In this document: piece after piece, positions 1-10,415 of the stretch | How positions within the stretch are numbered: the first letter of the stretch is position 1 | How the letters are laid out: every line of letters begins with the position of its first letter | NCBI GenBank assembly: GCA_012269545.1 | Contig: JAAXKB010000002.1 | Location: 1-64,000, forward strand | DNA from: Gammaproteobacteria bacterium | GTDB taxonomy: Bacteria > Pseudomonadota > Gammaproteobacteria > Pseudomonadales > Azotimanducaceae | Direction: 5' to 3' | Length of the DNA stretch: 64,000 nucleotides | The notes under the pieces: generated by a model | Seen by the model: the letters and a program-made list of their open reading frames with translations, nothing else | Databases searched by the model: none | What the model was told of the DNA's origin: nothing | Translations under genes and position numbers: made by a program

Positions 1-534
1 AATCACGGCGCAGACCCGGCACCGTCTATTGATGAAACGCCACTGGATTATTGCTTTCGGCCTGGCGTGCGGCTGGATTTTCGTCATTACGAAGACGGCT
101 ATCTCGTCAGCGCTGCGGACATCGAAGCCGAGCTAGCGCGCATTGATCACGATCTGCAGCCGCTGGACATTGTGCTGGTGAATACCCGGGCAGGATCCGT
201 TTATGCCGAGCCGGGTTATGTGGATGCGGGTTGCGGTATGGGTCGCGAGGCGACCCTGTATCTCACCGAACGCGGCGTTCGGGTGGTAGGTACCGACGCT
301 TGGTCATGGGACGCGCCATTTAATCACACCGCCAAGAAATGGGCCAAAAATCCGGATCCCAGCATGATTTGGGAAGGCCACAAAGCCGGCCGGGAAATCC
401 CCTATTGGCAGATGGAAAAGCTGCACAATCTGGAGGCGCTGCCCGATCACGGTTTCACCGTTGCCTGTTTCCCCGTAAAAATCGCCAACGCCAGTGCTGG
501 CTGGACGCGCTGTGTGGCTCTGATTAACGACTAG
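1..534 (+). CDS. Cyclase family protein (kynurenine formamidase-like), 5'-truncated by window edge
   Basis: Frame is open from base 1 (NHGADPAPSIDETPLDYCFRPGVRLDF...); cyclase-like motif DAGCGMGREATLYL and GTDAWSWD. Confidence 0.75.
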   Translation, partial: NHGADPAPSIDETPLDYCFRPGVRLDFRHYEDGYLVSAADIEAELARIDHDLQPLDIVLVNTRAGSVYAEPGYVDAGCGMGREATLYLTERGVRVVGTDAWSWDAPFNHTAKKWAKNPDPSMIWEGHKAGREIPYWQMEKLHNLEALPDHGFTVACFPVKIANASAGWTRCVALIND

Positions 535-2342
535 GCCGGTTTGCGACGCCGGAACCCCCAGACAACCAGGTAGGCAATCGCCAACAGCGGTATCAACACA
601 ATCAAAGCCACACTCGCTAGCAGCCCGGGGCGGTTACGCATACCCTTACTGAATACCGTCTGACGTTGATCGTACTCGGGCGCCACCGGTAACACGCCAC
701 GCGCCTCGGCCCATGCATCGTAAGACGCCCGCATGGCGTCAAAGCGCGCAGGCTCCGACTTACTCAGATCACGCGTTTCGGCAGGGTCCGCTCGCAGGTT
801 AAAGAGCTGCCAATCGGGACTGTCGCCATAGCGATTAAAGACCAGCTTGTAATCGCCCTGAAACCACGCCTCGTTACCCCCAAGTTCGTATCCGAAGCCT
901 TCATCCTCGCCGCGCACCTGCGGCTGGTTTTCCGCCAATACCGGTACGAGCGTCTTACCTGCAAAGTCGTTGGAGGTTTGTACGCCCGCCAGACCAAGCA
1001 CCGTAGGCACGATGTCAGGCGCCCAACCCAGCGCATGACTTACACCGCCAATCTGTGATGTGACGTTTTGTCCGTCGTGCGACCCGCTGATCACCAAGGG
1101 CACCCGCAGCCCGCCTTCACCGGCAAAAAATTTGTACCAAGCCAGCGGTCCAACAGCTGCGCTCGCCCAAGCAGGCCCAATGTCGTGATAACTGTCGCGC
1201 TCACCTAGCGTATCGCTGTCGGTGTTGTAGCCAGCCCAGCGCATCCAGATTGCAAACGGCTCAAGCGGCGCATCTGCCCGGTTCCCCAAAGCCCGTGTTG
1301 CTAGAGAGCCTTCTGCGCCATTGTCCGACAGGAAGATAAAGATCGTGTTATCCAACTCACCTATGCTGTCGATGTGATCCACTAAGCGTCCAATATGATG
1401 ATCCATAGCGTCTACCATGCCGGCATAGACAGCCATTCCTCGGGCTTCGAAGGCCTGCTGTTCTGGCGTCAGGCTTTCCCAATCTGGCGTGGTGGGCATG
1501 GGCAGGCCCTGCAATGCGCTGGGTAAAATGCCTGTTTCAGCCAAACCTTGGCTGCGCGCTGCGCGTAGCGCGTGCCAGCCGTCGGCGTAAGTTTTTAGAT
1601 ACTTGTCACGGAAAGCAGCCGGGGCCTGCACCGGAATGTGTACCGCCTGAAATGCGACATAGGCAAAAAAGGGCTTTTGCGCATCCTCGTCTGTGCCAAT
1701 GTACTCAATAGCCTTATCCACAAGATATTCTGATGAATAGAAGTCTTCTGGGAGAGTCGTTGGCTCACCGTCCTCATACCAGTTTGCCTCGGCATAAATC
1801 GGCAGGTACGAACGTTGCCGCCAATTGTCCGCGCCGGTATCTGCCAACATCAACGTGCGATCAAAACCGCGCTGGCTGGGTCGCTCACCATCGGCGAAGC
1901 CCAAATGCCACTTACCCGTCATCATTGTTCGATAGCCCGCCTTTTGCAGCATTTCGGCAATCGTGGGCACGCTGGTATCCAGCACACCTTGATAAGCCGG
2001 CGCGTGGGCTTGCTCATCGGGAATGGCCTCTGGAATATTCGCAACACCTACCGTATGGCTGTCCAAACCCGTCATCAGCATGGCGCGAGTTGGCGCGCAG
2101 GACGCAGCCACGTGAAAATTGGAAAAACGCATGCCCGAGGCGGCCAAACGGTCAATGTTAGGCGTGTGAATTTCACTACCATAGGAGCCGAGATCCGCAA
2201 ATCCTAGGTCATCTGCCAACAACAACACGATGTTTGGGGCACGAGTTGCTGCGGTATCTGCCAGGGCGAAAGCAGGCCAGAGCACGACCAAGCTAAGAGC
2301 GCCGAGCAGTGCGTTGCGCCATGTATTTCTGTGATAACCCAT
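531..2342 (-). CDS. Arylsulfatase, signal peptide plus C-terminal TM segment
   Basis: NIVLLLADDLGFADLGSYG and C-x-P-x-R formylglycine motif (CAPTRAMLMTG); ATG at 2342 precedes a signal peptide (ORF track start 2393 is upstream). Confidence 0.9.
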   Translation of the reverse strand: MGYHRNTWRNALLGALSLVVLWPAFALADTAATRAPNIVLLLADDLGFADLGSYGSEIHTPNIDRLAASGMRFSNFHVAASCAPTRAMLMTGLDSHTVGVANIPEAIPDEQAHAPAYQGVLDTSVPTIAEMLQKAGYRTMMTGKWHLGFADGERPSQRGFDRTLMLADTGADNWRQRSYLPIYAEANWYEDGEPTTLPEDFYSSEYLVDKAIEYIGTDEDAQKPFFAYVAFQAVHIPVQAPAAFRDKYLKTYADGWHALRAARSQGLAETGILPSALQGLPMPTTPDWESLTPEQQAFEARGMAVYAGMVDAMDHHIGRLVDHIDSIGELDNTIFIFLSDNGAEGSLATRALGNRADAPLEPFAIWMRWAGYNTDSDTLGERDSYHDIGPAWASAAVGPLAWYKFFAGEGGLRVPLVISGSHDGQNVTSQIGGVSHALGWAPDIVPTVLGLAGVQTSNDFAGKTLVPVLAENQPQVRGEDEGFGYELGGNEAWFQGDYKLVFNRYGDSPDWQLFNLRADPAETRDLSKSEPARFDAMRASYDAWAEARGVLPVAPEYDQRQTVFSKGMRNRPGLLASVALIVLIPLLAIAYLVVWGFRRRKPA

Positions 2343-2480
2343 GATTTCGGCCTCTTTAACGTGGTTGCTAATCGGTGGACTCAATTTTGACAAAGCGAAG
2401 ATCTAATGTCTCCCATTAGGTCATGCCATCAAACATCGGTCGTTGCTGGCATACTGCGCTGTGAAGATTGAGGAGTGAAC

Positions 2481-3713
2481 ATGTTTGATTTGCCGCAGCG
2501 CGCACTAGATGTTGCCGAACAAGTGGAAAATTTTTTCCAGCAGCGGGTACTGCCAAACAACAAACTGTGGGAGCAACAGGCCCGCGCCGGGCAGGCCATA
2601 CCAGAAATTCAGCAAACGTTGCGCAAGGAGGCAAAAGCCTTGGGCCTATGGAATATGGCACTGCCTCGGCTGGCCGCGGACGAACCGGGCATGCGCTTGT
2701 CCAATCTGGAATTCACAGCGGTTGCGGAAATTTTAGGCCGCTTGGAATGGGGCTCGCATGTCTTTAACTGCAACGCCCCGGACGTCCCGAACATGGAGCT
2801 GCTGCAACTTTTTGGCAGTGACGAGCAAAAGCAGCAGTGGCTGCAACCCTTGCTGGAGGGCGAAATCGGATCGGCCTTCGCCATGACTGAGCCCCATGCC
2901 GCTTCTTCTGACCCAGCCAATTTGGAAACTCGTATTGAGCAGGACGGTGATGAGTTTGTGGTGAATGGCCGCAAGTGGTTTGCCTCCAACGGTTCGCACG
3001 CCAACTGCGAGCTGCTGATTTTGGTGGGCGTCACGAATCCAGAAGGTCAGAAATCTCAGCGCCAGTCGCTGCTGCTGATTCCCAGACACACGCCGGGTAT
3101 CAACGTAATCAGAAATTTGCCCGTGTTCGATCATTTTTCCGAAACCAACCTGCATCCGGAACTGGAGTTCAACAACGTTCGAGTGCCTGCGAGCAATCTG
3201 CTGGGCGATGCAGGAGCAGGCTTTGCCATAGGACAAGCCCGCTTAGGGCCGGCGCGACTTCATCACTGTATGCGAGCGATTGGCGAGTGCGAGGTGCTGA
3301 TCAGCCTGATGGTGAGGCGATCGCAAAGCCGAAGCACGTTTGGGAAACGTATCGACGAATACAGCTCCACCCAAGCGGCGATCAGCCTGTCGCGCATTGA
3401 ACTGGATCAATGCCGCTTGCTGGTGCAGAAAGCCGCGCACTTACTGGACACGGTGGGCAACAAGGCGGCCCGCAAGGAAATATCCATGATCAAGGTGGCT
3501 GTCGCCAAGGTCTATCAGGACATCGCCGATCGCTGCATCCAGCTATATGGCGCGCGAGGAGTTACCGGCGACACGCCAGCAGCCCGGGCGTTCGGCAAGG
3601 CAAGAGCCTTTCGCATTTACGACGGACCCGACGAGGTCCATCTGCAAACCATCGCACGGCTAGAGGCGAACGAGCAGAGCCTTGCTGGTCTGGAGCACTA
3701 TTTGCACGAATGA
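2481..3713 (+). CDS. Acyl-CoA dehydrogenase family protein
   Basis: FAMTEPHAASSDPANLET, QLYGARGVTGDTPAARAFGKARAFRIYDGPDEVH; GAGGAG RBS just before ATG 2481. Confidence 0.9.
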   Translation: MFDLPQRALDVAEQVENFFQQRVLPNNKLWEQQARAGQAIPEIQQTLRKEAKALGLWNMALPRLAADEPGMRLSNLEFTAVAEILGRLEWGSHVFNCNAPDVPNMELLQLFGSDEQKQQWLQPLLEGEIGSAFAMTEPHAASSDPANLETRIEQDGDEFVVNGRKWFASNGSHANCELLILVGVTNPEGQKSQRQSLLLIPRHTPGINVIRNLPVFDHFSETNLHPELEFNNVRVPASNLLGDAGAGFAIGQARLGPARLHHCMRAIGECEVLISLMVRRSQSRSTFGKRIDEYSSTQAAISLSRIELDQCRLLVQKAAHLLDTVGNKAARKEISMIKVAVAKVYQDIADRCIQLYGARGVTGDTPAARAFGKARAFRIYDGPDEVHLQTIARLEANEQSLAGLEHYLHE

Positions 3714-3714
3714 C

Positions 3715-4683
3715 TCAGGCGTACGCCATGCCCTGAGCTTCGGTGTACAGGCTGTAAATCGACTGAGATCCCGTCATAAACAGCCGGTTACGATTGGCTC
3801 CGCCAAAACACACATTCGAGATGCCTTCCGGTGTGTGTATCGCCCCTATTTTATCGCCGTTGGGCGCAAACACCTGCACTCCGTCCTCCTCGGCACCAGC
3901 CCAACCAGCACTGCTCCAGACGTTGCCGTCTTCGTCAACTCTGAAACCATCGGGTATCGCGTTGCCCAAATCGCAGAACACCCGATGGCCCGCTAGGGTA
4001 TTGGTATCCGTCACATCGAAGGCGTGTATCTGACGGGGGTGGCCGGGTTTGTGCGAAACCCCGGTGTCGCTCACGTAAAGGGTTTTATAATCTGGCGAAA
4101 AAGCCAGGCCATTGGGTTTTTCTAGGGTTTCATCTGCTACTGTCACCCGACCGGACTGGCCGTCTATCCGATAGACCCTCGTGGGCAACTCAAGCTCGCC
4201 CTTATTTCCTTCGTAGTGCCCCAAACTACCGTAGCCCGGATCCGTAAACCAAATGCTGCCATCCGGATGCACGACCACGTCATTAGGGGCGTTGAGCCGC
4301 TTGCCCTCGAAAGCATCCAAGAGCACGGTAATGGACCCATCAATTTCGGTTCGCGTGACCCGACGTCCGTGCTCACACGTGACTAGGCGACCCTGTCGAT
4401 CTCGGGTGTTGCCATTGGCATAGTTCGCGCCTTGCCGAAAAACGCTCGCGGAACCGTCTATGGCAGACCACCCCATAATACGGTCGTTAGGAATATCGCT
4501 GAACAGCAGGCGCTGTTGATCACCAAACCATACAGGACCCTCGGCCCATCGCGCGCCGGTCCACAGACGCTCTAGGGCAGCACTGCCGAGTACGTAGGGA
4601 GCAAAGCGCGAATCCAATACTTCAATCGCAGGGTCGGGATAACGCACCGGCTGGTTCCAATCACGATCTAGCAAAAAATCCAT
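3715..4683 (-). CDS. SMP-30/gluconolactonase family protein
   Basis: EGPVWFGDQQRLLFSDIPNDRI, NAPNDVVVHPDGSIWFTDPGYG. Confidence 0.9.
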   Translation of the reverse strand: MDFLLDRDWNQPVRYPDPAIEVLDSRFAPYVLGSAALERLWTGARWAEGPVWFGDQQRLLFSDIPNDRIMGWSAIDGSASVFRQGANYANGNTRDRQGRLVTCEHGRRVTRTEIDGSITVLLDAFEGKRLNAPNDVVVHPDGSIWFTDPGYGSLGHYEGNKGELELPTRVYRIDGQSGRVTVADETLEKPNGLAFSPDYKTLYVSDTGVSHKPGHPRQIHAFDVTDTNTLAGHRVFCDLGNAIPDGFRVDEDGNVWSSAGWAGAEEDGVQVFAPNGDKIGAIHTPEGISNVCFGGANRNRLFMTGSQSIYSLYTEAQGMAYA

Positions 4684-4813
4684 GCCTCAATTCCTCTTTG
4701 TTACCTGTACGAGACCTTAGTCGCAGACCCACAAGATTCCTTATCGCTGCATCTTCCCGGCTCCGCTAACATACTCCGCTACGCCCAAAGACAGCAATTT
4801 GAACAGGCCTGTA

Positions 4814-5557
4814 ATGCTCAGTGAAGAAGAAAAATTTCGTTTCGATCTGCAAGGTTATCTGGTGATACGCGGTGTGCTCAACAAAACAGAGTGTACAGCC
4901 CTCGCCGAGTTCAGCGATAGCGTCTGGCCGCGACAACCCACAGATGACGCGTTCCGCCGCACCGCAAACATCAGTCGGTGGGGACCACAATTTCTCAACT
5001 TGATGGATCACCCCAAGGTCCTGCCCTATTTGGTCGAGCTGATCGGACCTAGACTGCGCGCTGATCACGATTACTGCATTTTCATGCAGCCCGGAGCATC
5101 GGGACAAGACATCCACGGCGGGCCCATGCGCTACGAGAGCGATCATTGGTACCACTATCAAGATGGGGTGATACGCAACGGGCTGATGGTTGCCACGTGG
5201 GTACTGAACGACGCGTCGCCCGGTGACGGCGGCTTTGTTTGCATTCCCGGCAGTCATAAAACGAATTTTATTCGTTCGGTGCCAGCCGCGGTGCTCAAAC
5301 AAACTCAGCGACCGGATTATGTCATTCAACCTGAGCTACGCGCTGGCGACGTGTTGATTTTTACGGAAGCACTGATCCACGGCACCGCCCAGTGGACGGG
5401 CGAGCAAGAACGCCGAGCATTGCTTTACAAATACAGTCCGCCTCATTCCAGTTGGGCCAAAGTCCCATACGATCTGAATGACTACCCCGACGCAACTGTC
5501 CAGCAGCAACGCCTGATGGCACCGCCATCTGTCGAAGACCATCACAAGGTCATTTGA
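4814..5557 (+). CDS. Phytanoyl-CoA dioxygenase (PhyH) family protein
   Basis: FDLQGYLVIRGVL..., PGDGGFVCIPGSHKTNF, HGTAQWTGEQERRALLYKYSP; ATG at 4814 preferred over TTG 4799. Confidence 0.85.
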   Translation: MLSEEEKFRFDLQGYLVIRGVLNKTECTALAEFSDSVWPRQPTDDAFRRTANISRWGPQFLNLMDHPKVLPYLVELIGPRLRADHDYCIFMQPGASGQDIHGGPMRYESDHWYHYQDGVIRNGLMVATWVLNDASPGDGGFVCIPGSHKTNFIRSVPAAVLKQTQRPDYVIQPELRAGDVLIFTEALIHGTAQWTGEQERRALLYKYSPPHSSWAKVPYDLNDYPDATVQQQRLMAPPSVEDHHKVI

Positions 5558-5561
5558 TCAT

Positions 5562-6800
5562 TTGGGAGTTCGCAACGTGCACAAAAAACATGCCCTGACT
5601 TTTGTCACGATCACGGTGTTTTTGGATACCGTTGGCTTCGGCATCATCGTTCCCATCCTGCCGGAGTTTCTCGTTCTGATCGGCAACATTTCCTTGTCCG
5701 AGGCATCCGCGCTAAGCGGGTATTTGATTTTCAGTTACGCGGCAACAAACTTCTTGTTCGCGCCTCTGCTGGGCAACCTTAGCGATGCCTATGGGCGCAA
5801 ACCTCTCTTAGTCTTGTCACTATTCGTCTACGGGGCCGCCTATCTTTTGTCGGGCTTTGCGACCGCTCTGTGGGTGTTGTTTCTTGGCCGGTTATTGACA
5901 GGCATCACAAGTGCCACCTACGCCATTGCCAATGCTCTGATTGCCGATGTGAGCACCCCTGAGGACAAGGCGCAAAACTTTGGCCTGATGGGTGTGGCCT
6001 TTGGTCTGGGCTTCATCATCGGCCCGGCTCTGGGCGGCATCATCGGTGCTTGGGAGGTGCGCGCACCGTTTTTCATTGCAGCCGGTTTGGCGTTCGCGAA
6101 TACACTTTACGGGTTGTTGTTTTTCCGCGAAACCTTGGCCCCTGAAAATCGCAGACCCTTTGAATTAAAACGCGCCAGTCCCTTGGGCTCACTTCGCCAA
6201 CTGCGCAAGTATCCCCTGCTGATCGGTCTGATTTTCGCTGTGTTCTTGAACAACATTGGCCACCACATTTGGCCCGCGAACTGGAACTTTTACACCATTG
6301 AGAGGTTCGCGTGGACACCCTTGGACGTCGGCTTATCCATGGCCTTCGTTGGCGTGACATCAGTGGCGGTACAAGGTGGATTGCTGCGCATCGTGATCCC
6401 AAAGTTTGGCCCGGTGCGCTGCGCTTACTTTGGCATTGCCGCCACCATCGCAGCCTTTGTTGGCGTCGCCACCGCAGGCAGCTCTTGGGCTCTATACTTT
6501 TGGTGCGGGGTGTCTTCCCTTGGCGGGTTGGCAGGACCGTCGATTAACAGCATTTTGTCCAATCAGGTGGCAGCGGATAGCCAAGGCGAGTTGCAGGGTA
6601 TTATGGCCAGCGTGAGCAGTGTGGCGATGATCATAGGTCCCCTGCTGTTAACGCAGACTTTTACCTATTTCACGTCGGCCAGCGCGCCAATTTACTTACC
6701 CGGCGGCGCATTTTGGGTGTCGGCACTGCTCACCGCATTGGCGCTGATCATTTTTTATCAACAAATTCGGCGCTTACCAAATCCGGGGGGCACCACATAG
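5562..6800 (+). CDS. MFS transporter, TetA-like
   Basis: Multi-TM protein; FLDTVGFGIIVPILPEFL, GNLSDAYGRKPLL, GRLLTGITSATYAIANALIADVSTPEDKAQNFGLMG. Confidence 0.85.
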   Translation: MGVRNVHKKHALTFVTITVFLDTVGFGIIVPILPEFLVLIGNISLSEASALSGYLIFSYAATNFLFAPLLGNLSDAYGRKPLLVLSLFVYGAAYLLSGFATALWVLFLGRLLTGITSATYAIANALIADVSTPEDKAQNFGLMGVAFGLGFIIGPALGGIIGAWEVRAPFFIAAGLAFANTLYGLLFFRETLAPENRRPFELKRASPLGSLRQLRKYPLLIGLIFAVFLNNIGHHIWPANWNFYTIERFAWTPLDVGLSMAFVGVTSVAVQGGLLRIVIPKFGPVRCAYFGIAATIAAFVGVATAGSSWALYFWCGVSSLGGLAGPSINSILSNQVAADSQGELQGIMASVSSVAMIIGPLLLTQTFTYFTSASAPIYLPGGAFWVSALLTALALIIFYQQIRRLPNPGGTT

Positions 6801-6811
6801 GGTGACACTTT

Positions 6812-7591
6812 ATGGATATCGTAAAGCACAACGAAATCGCTTGGGACAAACAGTCCAGTGACGGTGAAAGTCCTTGGGTACAACCCGTGGGATCCGCTGA
6901 GATTGCCGCCGCACGCAGAGGTAACTGGCGGGTCATTTTGACCCCCACCAAGACAGTTCCCGAGCATTGGTTCGATGACATTGGTGGCAAAGATGTACTG
7001 GGGTTAGCATCCGGTGGAGGACAGCAGGTGCCTATCTTTGCCGCCGCCGGCGCTCGGGCAACAAGCTTCGACAATTCACCCCAACAGCTCGCAAAAGACC
7101 GTCTGGTGGCCGAGCGCGATAACTTGAACATCCATTGCGAGCAGGGCGATATGGCTGATTTGTCCCGATTCGAAGATGAGAGTTTTGATCTCATCTTTCA
7201 CCCGGTATCGAACGTGTTTTCCCAGCATATTCTGCCAGTTTGGCAACACTGTGCGCGGCTGTTACGGCCTGGCGGACGCTTGCTCAGCGGTTTCATGAAC
7301 CCGGATTTTTTCTTATTTGATCACGAAGCGTTAGACGCAGGCGGCCCCAAGGAGGTTCGGTTTGCATTGCCGTATGCCGATATTGAGAGCCTGACTGAAC
7401 GGCAGATCATGGAACGGCAACAGCGCGGAGAGGCACTGGAGTTCTCCCACAGTCTGGAATCGCAGATTGGTGGTCAGTTGGACGCCGGACTGTTACTCGC
7501 AGGGTTTTACGAAGACCATTGGGATACCCAAGCAACCCCATTAAATGCTTATATGCCCACCTCTATGGCAACCTTGGCAATCAAGCCCTAA
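6812..7591 (+). CDS. Class I SAM-dependent methyltransferase
   Basis: GKDVLGLASGGGQQVPIFAAAGARATSFDNSPQQL; ARLLRPGGRLLSGFMNP. Confidence 0.85.
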   Translation: MDIVKHNEIAWDKQSSDGESPWVQPVGSAEIAAARRGNWRVILTPTKTVPEHWFDDIGGKDVLGLASGGGQQVPIFAAAGARATSFDNSPQQLAKDRLVAERDNLNIHCEQGDMADLSRFEDESFDLIFHPVSNVFSQHILPVWQHCARLLRPGGRLLSGFMNPDFFLFDHEALDAGGPKEVRFALPYADIESLTERQIMERQQRGEALEFSHSLESQIGGQLDAGLLLAGFYEDHWDTQATPLNAYMPTSMATLAIKP

Positions 7592-7633
7592 GTCATCTTC
7601 CAGACGTCACGTTTACCCTTACAAGGAATCACA

Positions 7634-8380
7634 ATGGATCTAGGATTACAGAACAAAAACATCATCGTTACTGGCGGCACACGGGGCATTGGCCTTGCGG
7701 CAGCGGCAGCATGTGCAGCGGAAGGAGCCAACATCTCCATTTGTGGCCGCACCCAAGACAGCCTAGACGCAGCCACCGCAGCCCTAGCCACTCACGGCAC
7801 GCAGATACACGGCGCGATTTGCGATATCGCCGACGCCGAGCAAATCAAAACCTACATTGCTGCCGCCGAAGCCGCATTAGGCGGCATCGATGGTTTGGTC
7901 AACAACCCCAGCGGCTTTGGCAACACCGATGACGAAGACAGTTGGGCAAGAAGCATGGACATCGATGTGATGGGCGTCGTGCGCTGCACCTGGGCGGCAA
8001 CCGAAGCCCTTAAGGCCAGCAAGGGCGCCATCGTCAATGTATCTTCGATCTCCGGTATTGGCGCATCCGCCGGTTCCGCCGCCTACGGCGCAGTCAAGGC
8101 AGCGGTTATCCAGATGACTCAAACCCACGCCAAAAATATGGCCGGGGATCATATTCGGGTGAACTGCGTGGCACCGGGTTCCATCGAGTTTCCCGGTGGC
8201 GTTTGGGATCAGGCGAAACAGCATATGCCTGCCATGTATGACGGTGCGTTGGCGAGTATTCCCTTTGGCCGAATGGGTGAGCCCGAAGAAGTCGGCGAGG
8301 TGATCGCCTTTTTGCTGTCAGCCCGAGCCTACTGGATAACCGGCCAGACCGTGTCCATTGACGGTGGTCAGAACCTCTAA
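7634..8380 (+). CDS. SDR family oxidoreductase
   Basis: TGGTRGIG cofactor motif, NNPSGFG, Y-x3-K (YGAVK), C-terminal GQTVSIDGGQNL. Confidence 0.9.
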   Translation: MDLGLQNKNIIVTGGTRGIGLAAAAACAAEGANISICGRTQDSLDAATAALATHGTQIHGAICDIADAEQIKTYIAAAEAALGGIDGLVNNPSGFGNTDDEDSWARSMDIDVMGVVRCTWAATEALKASKGAIVNVSSISGIGASAGSAAYGAVKAAVIQMTQTHAKNMAGDHIRVNCVAPGSIEFPGGVWDQAKQHMPAMYDGALASIPFGRMGEPEEVGEVIAFLLSARAYWITGQTVSIDGGQNL

Positions 8381-8387
8381 ACGAACA

Positions 8388-8411
8388 GCGTGCCCGCTCG
8401 AGCGGGCACGC
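8388..8411. terminator. Perfect inverted repeat between convergent genes, probable bidirectional terminator
   Basis: gcgtgcccgct-cg-agcgggcacgc, 11-bp stem; weak T tract. Confidence 0.5.
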
Positions 8412-8427
8412 CGCTTTGTGGTGTCGC

Positions 8428-9318
8428 CTAGCTGTTCTTCCCTGGCGGCCACAACATCAACATAGGCGTGCGCTTCATGTACGCCTGATATTCGGGATCG
8501 TTGCCCCAACGCTTGTTACCACGCCCTTCCAGCATGCGCACACCGCTGATCGCTGTCAGCAAAACCACCACCCAGATAAGCGAAAACAGCAAATAGATTT
8601 GGTTGCCCTGCAAAACTGGGATAGCAATAACAGCGATGCCCGCCCACAACAAAATTTCACCGAAATAGTTGGGGTGACGTGACCACGCCCACAGTCCCGT
8701 CGTGATAAAGGCATCGGCGTTTGCCGGATCCGCACGAAACGCGGTTTTTTGCCTGTCGGCGATGACCTCAATGGCAAATCCAGCAATCCACATAACCAGC
8801 CCTACATAAAACGCCAGCTCCGGGGCGACGGTAATACCGGATGTGATGGCACCCAAGCCTGCGCTGACCGTGACGAAAACCCATGCACCCTGCAGAGTCC
8901 AGGTCATGAAGAAGGTCGGAAAAGACACCTTGATGCTGCGAAAACGCCGGTCTTCTCCGGCCTTTTGGATACGGAAAAACAAAAACGGTCCGAGCCGCAG
9001 TGCCCAAATCAGCACCAAGCCCACAATAACGAGGGAACGAATATCAAAGGCCCCGCTGAGATAACAGGCCGCCAGCACCAGCACGATATAGGTCAAACTG
9101 CCCGTGAGATCGAAAAAGTGCTCGGTCTGGGCAAACCACGCGTGAATAAAGATCAGCCACTGCACGCCAAAGGCGAAAACACCACACCAAACGAACACTG
9201 ATACGCCGTCGTACAAAGCGCCTTGGTCCGCCCCAGCCCAAGCAACGGCGCTTGCCAGCACTATGGCACCGATGCTCCCCAATATTCCGATAATCCACTG
9301 CTGCATTTTCCCTCCCAT
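8428..9318 (-). CDS. DUF1295 / steroid 5-alpha-reductase-like membrane protein
   Basis: Multi-TM; FFMTWTLQGAWVFV, GLWAWSRHPNYFGEILLWAG. Confidence 0.85.
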   Translation of the reverse strand: MGGKMQQWIIGILGSIGAIVLASAVAWAGADQGALYDGVSVFVWCGVFAFGVQWLIFIHAWFAQTEHFFDLTGSLTYIVLVLAACYLSGAFDIRSLVIVGLVLIWALRLGPFLFFRIQKAGEDRRFRSIKVSFPTFFMTWTLQGAWVFVTVSAGLGAITSGITVAPELAFYVGLVMWIAGFAIEVIADRQKTAFRADPANADAFITTGLWAWSRHPNYFGEILLWAGIAVIAIPVLQGNQIYLLFSLIWVVVLLTAISGVRMLEGRGNKRWGNDPEYQAYMKRTPMLMLWPPGKNS

Positions 9319-9323
9319 GCTTT

Positions 9324-9980
9324 TTATTTATTCGTTGTCTGCGTCTCGCCCAGCGTTGGCCAAACCTCTCCCGAATTGCCTTCTTGCCACTGCGGAAACT
9401 TGCCCATCACGCCGACAAACAGCGGATCCGCCAACCAACAGTCGAGCCATTGGCGAACTCGCTGACGGGGCTGTGCATCAAACCACCGGCGATCTACTGA
9501 AGCAAACTGACGTACAAAGGGCATCACGGCAAGGTCCAAAAATTGGGGCGCGTCGCCCAAGAGATAATTTGAGTACTGCAGCTTCCGCTCAAAATCATCC
9601 AGACACTTAGCCGCCTGCTCACGATAGTAGTGCTGGGGATGCGCAGACTCTGGTCGATGATATTTGTAGGCGTCCAGAGACGGCTTGAACGCCGCATCAA
9701 AACCCTGAGCCAACCGCATCTGCTCAGTTCGGGTGGCTTGACTAAACCACGTGTCGTCTGACGCCAACGCCCAGCACATAACATCTAGGCTTTCGTCGAT
9801 CACGCGCCCCTCGTCGGTCAGCAAAACCGGCACCGTGCCTTTTGGTGATAGCTTCATCATGCTCGGCGGTTTATCACGCAGCAACACCTCCCGCAGCTCT
9901 ACCCTAATGCCCTGACTGCTGAGGGCCATGCGCGCTCGCATGGCATAGGGGCAGCGTCTAAAACTGTAAAGAATCGCCAT
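9324..9980 (-). CDS. Glutathione S-transferase family protein
   Basis: MAILYSFRRCPYAMRARMAL thioredoxin-fold N-terminus, KGTVPVLLTDEGRVIDESLDVMCW. Confidence 0.9.
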   Translation of the reverse strand: MAILYSFRRCPYAMRARMALSSQGIRVELREVLLRDKPPSMMKLSPKGTVPVLLTDEGRVIDESLDVMCWALASDDTWFSQATRTEQMRLAQGFDAAFKPSLDAYKYHRPESAHPQHYYREQAAKCLDDFERKLQYSNYLLGDAPQFLDLAVMPFVRQFASVDRRWFDAQPRQRVRQWLDCWLADPLFVGVMGKFPQWQEGNSGEVWPTLGETQTTNK

Positions 9981-9983
9981 TGG

Positions 9984-10415
9984 TCAGGACTGCTTGTCCA
10001 CACTTGGGAGACCCGAGATATTTTCCGCCCAAGCCACCTTAGACTGCGCCCATACCTCAGATTTTGGCGGCAACTGGGCTATTTCGGCCAGCAACCCCGT
10101 GCGAATACCCAGCATACGCTCGCCTTTTGCAACATCGTCAACCACCGACGTCGCATAGATATGAGAACCGCAATCGGCGCAGAAACTCAGCTCTCGACGA
10201 TTACCGCTGTCACCCACCTTGAAATAGGGTTTGGGCTCACCCTTGAGTAATGTGAACTGGGCTTCTTTGACTTGCACGATGCTGCGATATGGGCCCCCGG
10301 ACATTTTCTGACAGTCCGTACAGTGACATATCACCACTCGATTGGGGTTCGCTTGGGCCTCAAAAACAATGGCTCCGCAATGGCAGGAACCGTTAAGCAT
10401 CATAGAATCGGACAT
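9984..10415 (-). CDS. GFA family (glutathione-dependent formaldehyde-activating-like) protein
   Basis: GSCHCGAIVFEA, ICHCTDCQKMSGGPYRS, FCADCGSHIYA zinc motifs. Confidence 0.9.
   Translation of the reverse strand: MSDSMMLNGSCHCGAIVFEAQANPNRVVICHCTDCQKMSGGPYRSIVQVKEAQFTLLKGEPKPYFKVGDSGNRRELSFCADCGSHIYATSVVDDVAKGERMLGIRTGLLAEIAQLPPKSEVWAQSKVAWAENISGLPSVDKQS

Noticed and set aside
2733-3236. 167-aa minus-strand ORF
   Set aside because: Antisense to the acyl-CoA dehydrogenase gene.
4766-5329. 187-aa minus-strand ORF
   Set aside because: Antisense to the PhyH gene, which carries recognisable motifs.
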